Notes: generated by a model not told the origin, from the letters alone. 64,000 nucleotides of DNA from Allacma fusca (GCA_947179485.1 CAMXBY010000012.1:32955-96954), one strand, 5' to 3'. Counted from the stretch's first letter, positions 34,526 through 45,229 are shown. A program made the numbers and translations.

Positions 34526-35062
34526 GAAGACGTTTTGTAAAAAATTTCGTTGAATCCTATTCTCCACAACTATTTTGGTATTATTCCTCGCCTGTGTTTA
34601 TTTATTTATTCTTCCTAAAACATGTTTCCATAAAAGCATTTATTTTAACAACACATTCTCAAATACATTTACTGTATGTTGTAAGGTTAAAAGGGTATTA
34701 ACAATAAGCTATATGTATTCAGAAATACTAAAAATACCGACAAAAGTTTCCAACGTACGGGCATGATGGCAGAAAATTTATCAAAATGTCTCAAATCTCA
34801 ACGTATCCAAATACTCGGGTACAATTGTCACGGGTACAAGTAAATGACCCCATTATACCCGTACCCGGTGGGTATATACCCATTTTGAAATCCTGGTACC
34901 CGTACCCATACCCGTATCCGTACCCAAAATTTGGAGCCGACCAAAGTGTACCCGAGTAGTACCCGGAATTGTTCGGGTACAAAAAATCGGTACCCGGGTA
35001 GTACCCATACCCGTACTCGTACCCGTTTACCCGAGTATTACCCATACCCGTGCCGAGCACTG

Positions 35063-35070
35063 GTCAGGAA
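35063..35070. repeat. 8-bp target-site duplication GTCAGGAA (right)
   Basis: Identical to 31759-31766. Confidence 0.93.
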
Positions 35071-35198
35071 CCAGCAGCCCTTACAGTTGGGTTAAATCCC
35101 ATTCAACCGTCGCTTTAAAGGCAACCAAGAGCCAACGCAGTGGTTTTTACAACCCAAGAGGCTCAAGAGCCATAGCTTGCTACCTCACTGCTCGGCAG

Positions 35199-37262
35199 TC
35201 AGTGAGGCAGTCCTCCGGTGGATGAAGACGAGGGGGCGTTGACTTTTCGGATAACAAGTCTCAGTGGAATTCTTTTAACTTTTTCAATTTCAGTCCACTT
35301 GAAGCTATTTTGACGTCCAAATATTCTCATGCAACGGATGACAACCTCCTCGGGAAATGATTCCATGTCGTCGACTACTCCCACATGGAAGTTAAAAAGA
35401 ACCAGAAAAGCGACGTAGTTACCAACGCCAGTGTTGCGGTACGATGTCACACTGGAAGCAGTTGGGACTGGACGAAATATTTTATAAGTTGTTGAAGACG
35501 AGTACCTTTTCACAATAATTTGATCTTCACCGGTTGGCTGCAAAGAGTGAATTCCTTTGATCCCGACTAACCTCACTGCCTTCGAATACCTGTGTTCCAG
35601 CTCTTCATGTATTGACATGGCTTCTTCTACCCGAACAAAGACAACATCCATTGTGGTTTTTTCAATCCAGTACTTCTGACAGTATGTTACTATTTCGTCA
35701 TCATTACGAATGAAAACTCCAGGTTTCAGGCTCTCCAGTCGTACAACACGTTTTACAACAGCAGATATTCCATCACTTACAGATTTTCCGTGAGTGGTAG
35801 CCATGTACGTCCATGCAAGTAACATTATAACCGAATTCCTCCTTGAATTGAACAATATTTGCAAGCAACTTGAATTTTTTATATTGGGCTCCGCTTCCGT
35901 CGGACATAAAGTGCAGCGTAGTGATGCGAGGAAAGTCTTGCTTGATTATGGGAATAACTATGCATTGTGTTGTGCTCCATATAGTCGCTTACTCCGACGT
36001 ATGATTTGAACGTCGTTGCACTTCGGTAATACAAGACAAAAGTATGTATCGTTGCTTGGGCGGGGTTCCAGTGAGTGGATTGGACGTCATCCTGATGAAC
36101 AAATGAATAGTTCATGGCGAAATCCACATGACAGATGGCGCTATTATATTCTTCAGATATATTCTGCTTCAGCACAGCTACGTGTTTACCTTGTTTTCTT
36201 GCGATGGCATCGTGGGCACAGCAAATTTTGGTAGTTGCTCTTGCAAAGTAGACGTAAAAACATCTAAACTTTCTGAATACCTCCGTATTTCGGTTCGATC
36301 AGTATACTCCCATTCATAGAACTCAACGTTATCCTCGGCGCATCCTGCCGTGAGATTAGTAAGTTTACCTTCAATTGGACAGAAACAACAAAATCCTAGA
36401 TAACACTCCGGTGTAGCTGGATCGCCAAGAAATTTGCTATGAAATCATTGATGTCGTCTGAATTAAACCAAGAGCCGTGCAAAGTAACTTAAAGTTCTCG
36501 TGAATTATACATACACAGGTGTTGTGGTGACCACGACGACCGGGCCACAGGCACTTACGGGACCGAAGTAGTGAACATTTTGTACGTCCAACCGTAATTT
36601 TCGGGTAGGCTTTTTTAAATTCTTCGTGAAGATCTGTGAGGTTCATATAAACGAGTCTCTTATTCTGGGCCTCTCGAATTACGTCTTTATTTCTCAACAT
36701 TACTGGCAGCCACATGCCAGGCAAACTTCTGCTATTTTGATCGTCTAAACAGAAAGCAACTACTGCAGCTACCACGTGCGTGGAAGTTGATCTCAAGTCA
36801 AATTAAGATGCGCAGCAAAGAAAGCCCCATATTTAGTTTTGTATTCTTTAGCTTTGCGGGATTCGTATGTTGTGCATAGAAACGTCTGTGCAACTTCTTC
36901 AATGGTGAATAACTTTGGTACAAATTTTAGGTACAGATACTTTTCTCTTATAGTTTTAAGATAAGGGAATACCTTTCCAAGGTCTAAATGGATTCGTGTT
37001 GATCAATCTGGCCTGCTGTGGAAGTATCACTTGCTCCTAGTGGCAGCAGTTTTAAAACGGATTTGCTGCAAACAACGCAATATTGATCGTCTAAACTGAC
37101 AGTTATGCTTGGGTAATGTTGCTGTAACAATTCGCGTTGTTCAACGGATATTAGATTTCGTCCTTGTGTTTTCGAGTGGCCTTTCTTGGCAAAGAGATTG
37201 CGGCATAATGTCCTGCTTGTCCTACACATTATTACTAAATTCAATTGCTGTAATAAATTCAA
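35199..37262 (-). pseudogene. Transposon-like protein of the DFAENY...SDGAxxQYK...SHGK family, frameshifted
   Basis: Minus-strand frames, in order, match an uncharacterised protein family abundant in cnidarian and arthropod genomes. The N-terminal block (37262-36984) includes RELLQQHYPSITVSLDDQYC. The second block (36796-36437) includes KAYPKITVGRTKCSLLRSRK and NTCVCIIHENFKLL. The third (36175-35879) includes VDFAMNYSFVHQDDVQSTHW. Then, in a shifted frame, MSDGSGAQYKKFK lies at about 35910-35870. The last block (35864-35199) includes YMATTHGKSVSDGISAVVKR. The acidic residues in DFAMNY (D at 36122-36124), SDG (35890-35904) and HGKxxxDG are where a DDE-type nuclease would place its catalytic carboxylates; that reading is inference. 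At least two frameshifts (about 35960 and 35810) disable it, though the 221-codon C-terminal frame is intact. I do not know an established superfamily name. Confidence 0.75.
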
Positions 37263-37930
37263 AGGAGGGAACTGGTATTATGGATCACGTGTAACCAAAT
37301 CGTGGACGTTCTGCTGGAGCAGTTCTGAATTAAATGATATTAATATTTACGACGATCTTTCCTGAACTTTGCACTCACTTCTGTACAAATAAAGTTGGCC
37401 GTCATTAATGGTAACCGGTAATTACAAGTAGGTACTAACTGATGTTGCAATCATTTGTTGCAGGAACATCTCGAACCAGAAATACATAAACTGGAAACAG
37501 TCATTTATACATTATCAATGCATGTATTCCGTATGTAAAAATTAGTATTTTTTACATATAGAATACTTCATTGCACCAAACATTGGGTACTGCATTTGCC
37601 AGTGACTTGTCTCTCTCCCAGAATAGATGAGTAGTGTATATAAGTTTCGCCCTTTCTCTTTTACTCGAAAATCTTAATAGGTTTTATACATTACTAATGA
37701 ATTGTTATGCATCCAGTGAAAACTTGGGTTATGCACTGTCATCACTATTTGGAGCTAGCATTTCCTATCACAAGCTATTATTTATACTATCATCATATTT
37801 ATACTTCAATGCACAAAGTCGTTGTATTCATGCAGGTATTTGTGACGATTACTGAGGCCAGTTGGGACTTTAACACAAATAATAATTGTTCGTGTGAGTT
37901 ACAACAATGACTCATTGTCATCACAACTTG
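37263..37930. other. Interval upstream of the small secreted-peptide gene
   Basis: No coding similarity was recognised. The promoter of the following gene is placed at its right end. Confidence 0.45.
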
Positions 37931-37937
37931 TATAAAA
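37931..37937 (+). promoter_or_regulatory. TATA box of candidate small secreted-peptide gene
   Basis: TATAAAA lies 81 bp before an ATG in good context (CACCATG at 38014-38020). A start of transcription near 37960-37970 would be expected. Confidence 0.4.
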
Positions 37938-38017
37938 TGACAGATTTTTTAAAACATTACCATACACGTGTTTAGCTTGTATCTGTTAAGGGCATTTCCT
38001 CCTGCTCTACCATCACC

Positions 38018-38455
38018 ATGAACGCAGTTGTTGTCATTCTGTTGGTGCCTCAATTATGTATTGCAACAAGTGTGACTTCGGATGGATTTCAAGTTGCTGC
38101 ACTGTACACATTGTAAGTGACGATTCAATTGCGTTTTACATGTTCTGCTTACATTCCATAAGTAAAAGGTCCTAACTAAAATTAATGTCGTTGAGGTTCG
38201 GGGGCTTTTGCAGTGCTTGTTATTGTTGTTTTCATACTCCGACTTCTTCATCGCTACTACAACTTTGTTAAATCGCTGATATGTGATTTTATGTGCAGTC
38301 ACTTGAGGCGAATGCCGTTCAGCCTGTCTGATAACATCTGCTGAGACGATGAATGTGTCTGACATAACATCGTAAAATTTCAAAAATCTTACGTCTTTTC
38401 ATATTTTTGTATTCACAGCACTGTTGCTTTGTGTGACGTTTTTATTTACCATTGA
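38018..38455 (+). CDS. Candidate two-exon gene for a 43-residue secreted peptide
   Basis: Exon 1 (38018-38112) starts at CACCATG and encodes MNAVVVILLVPQLCIAT, a good signal-peptide sequence, then SVTSDGFQVAALYT. It ends at a consensus donor TT|GTAAGTGA. A 306-bp intron closes at TTTTTGTATTCACAG. Exon 2 (38419-38455) continues in phase with TVALCDVFIYH and TGA. AATAAA follows at 38490-38495, and a TATA box precedes at 37931. Four independent signals in the right order argue for a small transcription unit. The mature peptide would be about 26 residues with one cysteine. I recognise no family. Against it, each signal alone is common in AT-rich DNA, and exon 2 is only 12 codons. An alternative is that the exon 1 donor joins a different, more distant exon. 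Confidence 0.4.
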
Positions 38456-38489
38456 TTAATGTCTCCAGTTTATTATGTTTAATTTAAAA

Positions 38490-38495
38490 AATAAA
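38490..38495 (+). terminator. AATAAA polyadenylation signal candidate
   Basis: Lies 35 bp after the stop codon of the candidate secreted-peptide gene. Confidence 0.3.
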
Positions 38496-38889
38496 TAATT
38501 TGTATGGATGCATTCCAACGTACAATTTAGTTCTCCCGATATCTCCCGTCTACCGGGTAGTAGCCGGGAAGTAACACCACAAACACATGCATTATGGCAT
38601 ACTTCATGTTCAAGTCCTCTATGGTCACATTTCCCGTACGCCCAGTTTTACCTTTACAGGATAAATGTGAACTTACCCACTACAAACGCCTCTTTTAGCG
38701 CTATCATACATACTACACATAACTGCCTTGTTAGTGTAGATACTTTAATTATGATATATGATATACCTAAGTTTGGGAAGAATTAACAAAACGTACAACG
38801 CCGGCAGAACCCCGATTTGACATGGAAAATACTTGTGTATAGGGAGACAACTCAGGCGTTCCTATATCAGCATAGAATTCCTATAGACT

Positions 38890-39135
38890 GTTACATATTA
38901 CTCATAGGCGCAAATATAGGCTAAAATTATGTAGGTGTAAATGTAGGCCGTGGATTTTTTCAAGAATATGTAGGCGTATATGTATAGGCTATAGTTTACT
39001 TTTTAACAAAATAGGCACCTAGAGAGGTTTGCGAATAATCCTTCCGTATATGTCGGTATATTTTTTAGTGACATTACTGCAGGCAAATGTAGGCAGGATT
39101 GGGTATTAAAAATATATGTAGGATATATAACTATT
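38890..39135. repeat. Degenerate TGTAGGC-motif repeat
   Basis: Words such as ATAGGCGCAAATATAGGC, ATGTAGGTGTAAATGTAGGC, TATGTAGGCGTATATG and GCAAATGTAGGC recur. It is similar in style to the motif-rich ends of the hAT-like elements here, but no clear TIR pair or target duplication was found. Confidence 0.4.
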
Positions 39136-39524
39136 TTGCCCACCTTTGCATGGACGCTTTGAAACTGTTCCGAAACATTACGCGCCTTTCATATTTTGCG
39201 TTCAGTGCCTTTCTCTGTACTGGAAACTTTTCTGTAGTAACGTCGTAAATGGAAGAGGCATGAGGCGTGTGTTGTCGCTATTTTGAAAACCAGGGCGTGC
39301 ATGGGACGCGGTGGGTGAAGTCCGTAAATTGTCGTTGAGCAGGTCAATGTTGGGCTGGTGACTTGGCTAGGGTCATCATTGGAGTTTCGTCTGCAACAGG
39401 CGGAAGTTTCGCGATGGGAAATCACGGGTAGATTGATCATTTCTCTCAGTAATTTCAAACGGTAATCCGGGTGTCGGCAAAATTGTTGGTTGACTCGTCT
39501 AGGCATTTTGTGAATGTCTTGAAA

Positions 39525-39874
39525 ATTTTGAGCAGGGCCTCCGGCAGAGGCTGACGCCACAGAAATATTTTGTATAAGTAGTTTGGATAGTACAAAATAA
39601 TGAAGAAAGATAGGAACAAATTGTCGGTGGAAATAAAGATTTAATTAAATGAAAAACTGTGTGACCAAAATATTTTAGATTTTGTAGGAGCCTATTTGAG
39701 AATATAATTCCTAATAAATTTTTACATATACTGTAAAATTTTTATCGATCTAGCTCTACTCCTTGGGGTAAAATGAAATTTTGTAGGGAAAATTTTTGAC
39801 AGGGCCTCCGGCAGAGGCTGACGCCTGACGCCACGAAAAAAAAATTTATAGTAGAAAATTATATAGTTGTATAG
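39525..39874. repeat. Dispersed repeat with GGGCCTCCGGCAGAGGCTGA core
   Basis: The core GGCCTCCGGCAGAGGCTGAC occurs near 39536 and 39804, and a shortened form (GGGCAGAGGCTTACGCCAC) near 40908. The preceding block (GATCTAGCT...TTGGGGTAAAATGA) is shared by 39745-39777 and 40858-40887. The hAT-like element at 39883 sits between the second and third copies. Confidence 0.6.
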
Positions 39875-39882
39875 TGTAATAA
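39875..39882. repeat. 8-bp target-site duplication GTAATAAC (left)
   Basis: Identical to 40691-40698. Confidence 0.88.
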
Positions 39883-40690
39883 CTAGGGGTTGGCATATCG
39901 GTCATTTTTTAAATATCGTTAATATCGTTATCGTTGATTCTAAAAATGACGATAACGATATCGAAGGACGATATAACGATATTTGTTTCAATTTGAAACG
40001 CATCGGTTAATAATATAAAATAATATATAAAATATAAATCGACCAAAAATGCTGAAGTATTGACTATTAATTAAATACTCACCTTATTACTACTGTTTAT
40101 AACAAAAATGTGACAAAAATGCATTGTTCGCAAAATTATCGAAGAACGTTTCTTTTTAAGGATCCCATACGGAACACCGAGCTATAGTTGGTATTAATTG
40201 AATGAGAACTGGTACTGACAATGAGGATTTACGTAAGGCAAACCAAGTATATTTTAACCTCACTGACAGCATAATTGGCATTAATATTTCTGAAACTGGT
40301 GCGATCAATAAGGAATCACGCAAGTTCCACCAAGTATGTTTTGATTCCAGCCGAAACAAACTTGGTATTAATTACAGAAAAATTAGTTCTGACAATGAGC
40401 AAATCCGGTAAGTTACACCTATGCTTCAACGTATGTTTTTACATACATACGTATGTTTTGAGGAAACCAGGAATTTACATGGTATTATTATGAGCTGACT
40501 GACGTGTTGGTTTGAATTAGGTAATATACATTAAAATGTTGGGGGTGAACCATTATTTGGGGAATTGAACCACGTATTTACGATATGGAAACTGACGGAA
40601 GTTTAAGAGACTTATCATTCAATTATCGTTAAGAAAAAAGTACGATATGGACGATAATATCGTATGGCTATATCGGTATTCCAATGTCTA
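39883..40690. mobile_element. hAT-like MITE, TATCG/CGATA subterminal motif
   Basis: The left end TAGGGGTTGGCATATCGGTC pairs with the right end (reverse complement TAGACATTGGAATACCGATA) as an imperfect TIR, and exact GTAATAAC duplications flank it. Both termini repeat AACGATA/TATCGTT: left TATCGTTAATATCGTTATCG, right ACGATATGGACGATAATATC. The interior (40050-40500) has no transposase; a 69-codon frame there shows internal near-repeats of a GTCAGAACTGGTATTGATAATG-like block. Confidence 0.85.
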
Positions 40691-40698
40691 GTAATAAC
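40691..40698. repeat. 8-bp target-site duplication GTAATAAC (right)
   Basis: Identical to 39875-39882. Confidence 0.88.
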
Positions 40699-41033
40699 AA
40701 AGGAAAAGTGTAGGTACATAATAATTTATTCGTTCGTTAAAAGTACAGGAAAAAAACATTTTGGGAAAAATTTACCAAAATATTTTCGAATTTTCAGGAG
40801 ATGATTTTAAAATTAAATTACCCGTAACGTTTTATCTAATCTATGAAATTTTCAGAGATCTAGCTTTATTTGTTGGGGTAAAATGAGAATTGTGTAAAAA
40901 TTTTGGGCAGAGGCTTACGCCACAAAAATATTTTTGGAATGGGATTGCACGGGAGCAAACTCGCTGAGAGGACAGGAATCGTCTATACTCGAATTAACAA
41001 ATTCAAAGTTAAGAAAACGTAGCACCTCTACCA

Positions 41034-42027
41034 TATTAAGGTACAATTGGACTTATACCTTAAAGGAGTGTAGCCCTTATAGTTAAATAATAAAGTATTA
41101 TTAATATTAAGTGAGTATTGCCAATTATAGTAATATTTATTCAGTGTACAAAAAGAATGAGAGGAAGAGTGAGAGCTAGAGAAGGATAGTGGAGTGGAGT
41201 GGAGTGGAGTCCGGCAGAGTAACAGTAAGTTACAATGGAGAAGATCCGAGCCAGACTCCCCTAGTGTGTGAAGGAGCTGGGTTTATATACCGTAGGGTTG
41301 GCTGTAAAACAGGAATTATCCAGTTCAAACTGGTTTTGTTTCCGTTACATTTACATTGTTACTCTTATTCAGAGCTAATACCAATCAGACTACAGAGTCC
41401 AAGCTTCTTAGATGAAGCATCCTTTTTTAACCAATAGTTGAGCACGATACAATAGACAATAAGATTCTCTTTTCTTTACAAATGTAAGTAATATTCCTTA
41501 CGTGTTACAGTTAACAGTAAGAGGCTTCATTGCTACTCTTTACATACAATGTAATATTTTTCTTAAAATACAAGTATGGCTTATAATCATTCCTAAAGCC
41601 AATAATAGCTTAAATATATATATAGATTAGATCACAATTAAACTTAATATTGTCCCCCAGAAGGAATTCATTGGCGGGATTGGTTTGTCAAATATTAGAA
41701 TTTTTGACATGGGCCCCACATTACCACGTGACCTCTGGGGCATTGTCACCTGATTGCTACTTCATCCAATTGGCTTGACACGGTCACCACTTTGTGTCCA
41801 ATGATGTTAGGAGAGCTATTAATTAAATCCAAGTGGATTTAGGGCCCTTTGAATTATTATTCTTAAAGTAGTTTATGATGGGCCCTCGTGCAATGCAAAA
41901 TCATATGGCAGTCCCTGCCATAGCCTGGGTATTTACGCGACACGAAATACCTTGGGAATATAAGGGTTAAATTAAGTTAAAATTAATATTATCTTAATTT
42001 TGGAAATTTTCGTCCCCCCACTTAACA
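41034..42027 (-). mobile_element. LTR-like segment
   Basis: Read on the minus strand it begins TGTTAAGTGGGGGGACG (42027 leftwards), has a TATATAAAC box at about 41291-41283, an AATAAA at about 41146-41141, and ends CTTAATA at 41034. TGGTAGAGGTGCTACG follows at the place of a primer-binding site. This is the layout of an LTR (U3-R-U5), with ends TGTTAAG/CTTAATA. A (GTGGA)n run lies at about 41190-41210. No second LTR or gag-pol frame is present in the window, so it is a remnant at best. Confidence 0.4.
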
Positions 42028-42494
42028 CTTTTTAATGATTGGTACTTGGATACATATGCAATTACTTTTGGTGTTCCCACCTGTTGTTTACTGATGTTCG
42101 CCCTGCTCAACATTTCATAGATTTGCTAAGGTTTTGTATCGTTTTATAAAGTTTGGATTTTTGAACGGCATCGTTGTGATCACATGCTTTCATATTTGAA
42201 CTTGACTGATTGTAAATGTAAAATTTTCCCAATTAGTATTCGGTGTATTTTTGGTAACTTGGAATATTCTTCTTGGCCAATTCACATAATTTTTTGTAGA
42301 TCCGTGATCATACTACTAGTTGGCAAGTTAATTATTGCTGTTTATTTTGTATTATAATTATTGTTCTCCCATTTAATTTTTGTTCTTATTTATAATATAT
42401 AGGTAATCACGGGGAATTTGTTCCAATTTGTCAAGATATTTATTATCCCGTATTTTAACTCATTGTCCTAACTATAGTGTTGGTCACACCCCCT

Positions 42495-42690
42495 ACTTGT
42501 GACCCAATAAGGTCAAACTCAGGTCATGACATCGCTTCTGAACTACTGATATAATATTGAGGTCATGGGACTACTTGTGATCCAATAAGTTCAAGCTCAG
42601 GTCATGGTACTAATTGTGATCCAATAAGTTCAAGCTCAGGTCATGGTACTAATTGTGACCCAATTCTTGTGACCCACTGAGGTCAATTTG
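42495..42690. repeat. 39-bp tandem repeat carrying AGGTCA words
   Basis: TTGTGATCCAATAAGTTCAA begins at 42575 and 42614, a variant starts at 42653, and a more diverged unit precedes them. Each unit contains CTCAGGTCATGG. Similar GAGGTCATG-rich stretches occur at 54540-54690 and inside the dispersed repeats at 55.7 and 62.3 kb. Confidence 0.82.
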
Positions 42691-43701
42691 AGTTCAAAAG
42701 AACAAACTACACGCGAAAAATATTACAGCACTAACCCCAATCGCCAAATCTCTGTCCATCGTTTGAAAATATCCCGAATTTTTCTCCGTGTTATACAAAT
42801 AATTCCTGGCTTATTTTTAATAACAATTGTATTCATAAATAACTATTTCGGCAACATCAATGGCGAAAACTCCTGACCTGTATGGTTGTCATATGAAAAT
42901 CTATGTTGTGTACAAACCTTGGGTAGCTTGGTCTTAATTTCACTTTATTTAGTGAATGAGTAATTTTAAATTAATTTCCAACACGTGTACTATGGAGAAT
43001 GCTGCCTGTCTGAGGCTAGATCTGATGAAATAAAGAGGTAGTTGTCTTATCCTGCATATGAAAACAATGCATATTACTAAAAATCCGGAATCTACGCAAA
43101 AACACATCCTACTTGTTTGTGCATTCAGCAATAACTATACGAATTATGATGAAATAAACTTTGCAGATTTATGTGAGGACAATTTTGGATTTTCAAGTGC
43201 TCAAATTGAGATTTAATTTAATCTAATTACATAGGAAGAAATCAATTAGCAATGTTAATGTCTGAACTTTTATCTGATATATGTAAACGTTGCTAGTATG
43301 AAGACAAGACCAAGGGTAGGACGTCGGCTGAAGGAAAACTTCATGTGATTTGTATTTTCCTGGGACACTTTCATTTCCTTAGGCTGCAATTCGATCCGTA
43401 GCTTACAAGGCTGATTCCTAAAGAAAGCAAGAAAATTAAGGATTTAAGACGCGCTCAAAATTATGATACATTATTATTACAGTTTAAATTAAGTAGCTCA
43501 AACTGGTACTGCATACTTTGCTCTTTCCTTTTATTCTGTGAATTTTAAGTCTGTGTTGCTCACAAATGCAGAGCTATTATTGATACTCTTTCTTTGCTTC
43601 AACTTTTTATGGTAACAAAATAGTAAAATGGAACACCATATAGTGCCGGACACACACCACTACCATAAGTATAAATATATAGTAAGTACGCAAAAACTTA
43701 C
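42691..43701. other. Probable intron and downstream region of the Kazal-like gene
   Basis: The minus-strand donor at 43701 opens into this region. I could not identify the second exon with confidence. Confidence 0.35.
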
Positions 43702-43894
43702 CTTTGCCAGGTGCCCGACATTTAGCGCACTCAAGCTCTTTAGGACTGTCGTAGCCATTCCCATAATTGTCGCACACAGCTTTATACGGCACCTTTTCAC
43801 TGAAATCACAAACACGTTTACAGTTTTGCGCTTCCGCGTATTCATTGCAAATAGTAAATACTATGAAAACGCTTAAAATTATGGCGAGCTTCAT
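43702..43894 (-). CDS. First coding exon of a secreted Kazal-like cysteine-rich protein
   Basis: On the minus strand ATG (43894-43892) is followed by a clear signal peptide (MKLAIILSVFIVFTICNEYA, cleavage probably near EAQ). The mature part contains CKRVCDF, VPYKAVCDNYGNGYDS and PKELECAKC. The pattern YxxVC...GYxSxxxLxCA is that of a Kazal serine-protease-inhibitor domain, except that the fourth cysteine is replaced by Lys52 and NxC by SPK. The exon ends exactly at GGCAAAG|GTAAGT (donor from 43701), in phase 1 after 64 codons; reading on into the intron gives hydrophobic nonsense. A TATA box lies 82-89 bp upstream of the ATG. Kazal proteins usually inhibit proteases in secretions or haemolymph; loss of a disulphide may mean another role. 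At least one further exon is needed for the C-terminus. Confidence 0.75.
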
Positions 43895-43975
43895 TGTGGA
43901 AAATGATTGAAGTTATTAATCTAAGAAGATAGAACTTTTCAACGTTCCTGGATCATTTATGCGCAGAAACGGAGG

Positions 43976-43983
43976 TTTATATA
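43976..43983 (-). promoter_or_regulatory. TATA box of the Kazal-like gene
   Basis: TATATAAA on the minus strand, in a GC-flanked context (GGCGTATATAAACCTCC), about 85 bp upstream of the ATG. Transcription should start near 43950. Confidence 0.65.
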
Positions 43984-44878
43984 CGCCTCAAACGCTGGGA
44001 AATTCACAAGTAAAATATTTGAATTAAGGGATTCCCTTGATTAATTACACCTATTTCTTATTTGAGGTGGACAATCAAACTCACGTTCAGTACAAAGAAT
44101 ATGTAAGTGTACGGAAAGTTAGTGGAATTCCCTAAATTAAAAATCTACCGAATTCATAGAATTTAGAATCTTAATTCACCTTAGAGCACACCGTAACGAC
44201 ACAGAAACAATCAGGAAATTTTACAAAATAGATTTTCCGGAAAATATGTGTTCTGTTTCCAAGAATATTTCATCCATAAGCTGTGTTGAGATTTAAGTTA
44301 CAAGAAATTTCTGGCTAGAAATGGGTACAATGCAAGCGCTGAATTAGGACAGTAATAATTAAGTACTTGGAACAAACACGAACGTCGTTTACGATCTCTC
44401 ATAATGCAAACTCACAATCAGAAGCATCGGATACCCAGAATACATTTGACTCGTGTGCTTGGACAAGGGAACTATTGAAGTATAATTACTGCGGGATATT
44501 TCAATACAATGTATTTGTATGTAGTTACATGTCAAACTTGGAAGTGGTTGATAATAAAGGGCTAATCGATTGATAGCCGTTTCGAAAACAGTTGTGTTGA
44601 GACAACAATCCAAAGCAACACTATGTATTCACTGTGTTGAAAATATTATGCGTACGTGCAAGGGAAAGTCTATCTTCACCTCAACATCCACGATTATAAA
44701 TAATTATTCTTAACCTCTTTCTACAGGACCAAGTCACGTATGTATGTATATCAAGGATTCGCGTCTCTTGCGTGATGACATCAGTATTAGGGACATTGGG
44801 CACGATTTATTTATTATTAACTTATTATCTATTATTGACGTTTGTGAGTCCACAGTTCTCAAATGTGACTTTTCTACA
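43984..44878. other. Upstream region of the Kazal-like gene, no other gene recognised
   Basis: Short overlapping frames near 44370-44610 lack motifs. Confidence 0.45.
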
Positions 44879-45030
44879 AGGATGGGAATCGGAATCGGAA
44901 TTATATTCGAAAATTTGAGGATTTTAATTCATATTGGAATCCCAAATAATTCCTAGGAAGTATTTTAATTCAAAATTACATTCAAAAATTTTTTTGGAAT
45001 CGGAATTGGTATTCAAATATTTTTTACTGA
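44879..45030. repeat. GGAATC-rich segment, possible MITE remnant
   Basis: GGGAATCGGAATCGGAATT, ATTGGAATCCC, GGAATCGGAATTGG and GAATTCCGATT recur within 150 bp. The style matches hAT subterminal arrays, but the termini and target duplication are not identifiable. Confidence 0.4.
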
Positions 45031-45221
45031 ATTCCGATTAAAATAAAGTGTTGTTTTCAATGGTATATTTCATCAAGTGTACATACTTAAACACAAATTT
45101 AAAATTGTCTCAATTTTTTACTTACAACGTAAAGTTAATCAAAGAGCATTGGCGAACGTTTTCTTCATCCAAAATGAAAATGCTTCCGCATTCTACGTAA
45201 AACAGAGTCGAATTATTAGCA

Positions 45222-45229
45222 CTTGTCAT
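45222..45229. repeat. 8-bp target-site duplication CTTGTCAT (left)
   Basis: Identical to 46524-46531. Confidence 0.93.

Larger units (their letters stand above)
31767..35062. mobile_element. hAT-like element, GTACCCG family, copy 1, interrupted by a LINE
   Basis: The ends CAGTGCTCGGCACGGGTA and TACCCGTGCCGAGCACTG are perfect inverted repeats flanked by GTCAGGAA duplications. About 250 bp at each end is a degenerate array of GTACCCG and its complement, which produces Tyr-Pro and Gly-Tyr translations that are not genes. Without the LINE the element is about 1.23 kb and aligns along its length, in reverse, with copy 2 at 45230-46523. No transposase frame is present, so it is non-autonomous. Subterminal short-motif arrays are a known hAT feature, as with AAACGG in maize Ac, where transposase binds; the same use here is inference. 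Confidence 0.92.

Noticed and set aside
39189-39560. 123-codon minus-strand open frame
   Set aside because: Overlaps the GGCCTCCGGCAGAGG repeat and has no recognisable motif or splice context; possible relic but not supportable.
41189-41212. (GTGGA)n as a telomere-like or regulatory repeat
   Set aside because: Only about four units, no telomeric TTAGG-type sequence; a short microsatellite inside the LTR-like segment.
43607-43701. C-terminal part of the Kazal-like open frame (hydrophobic tail)
   Set aside because: It follows a perfect GTAAGT donor and reads as hydrophobic intron translation.
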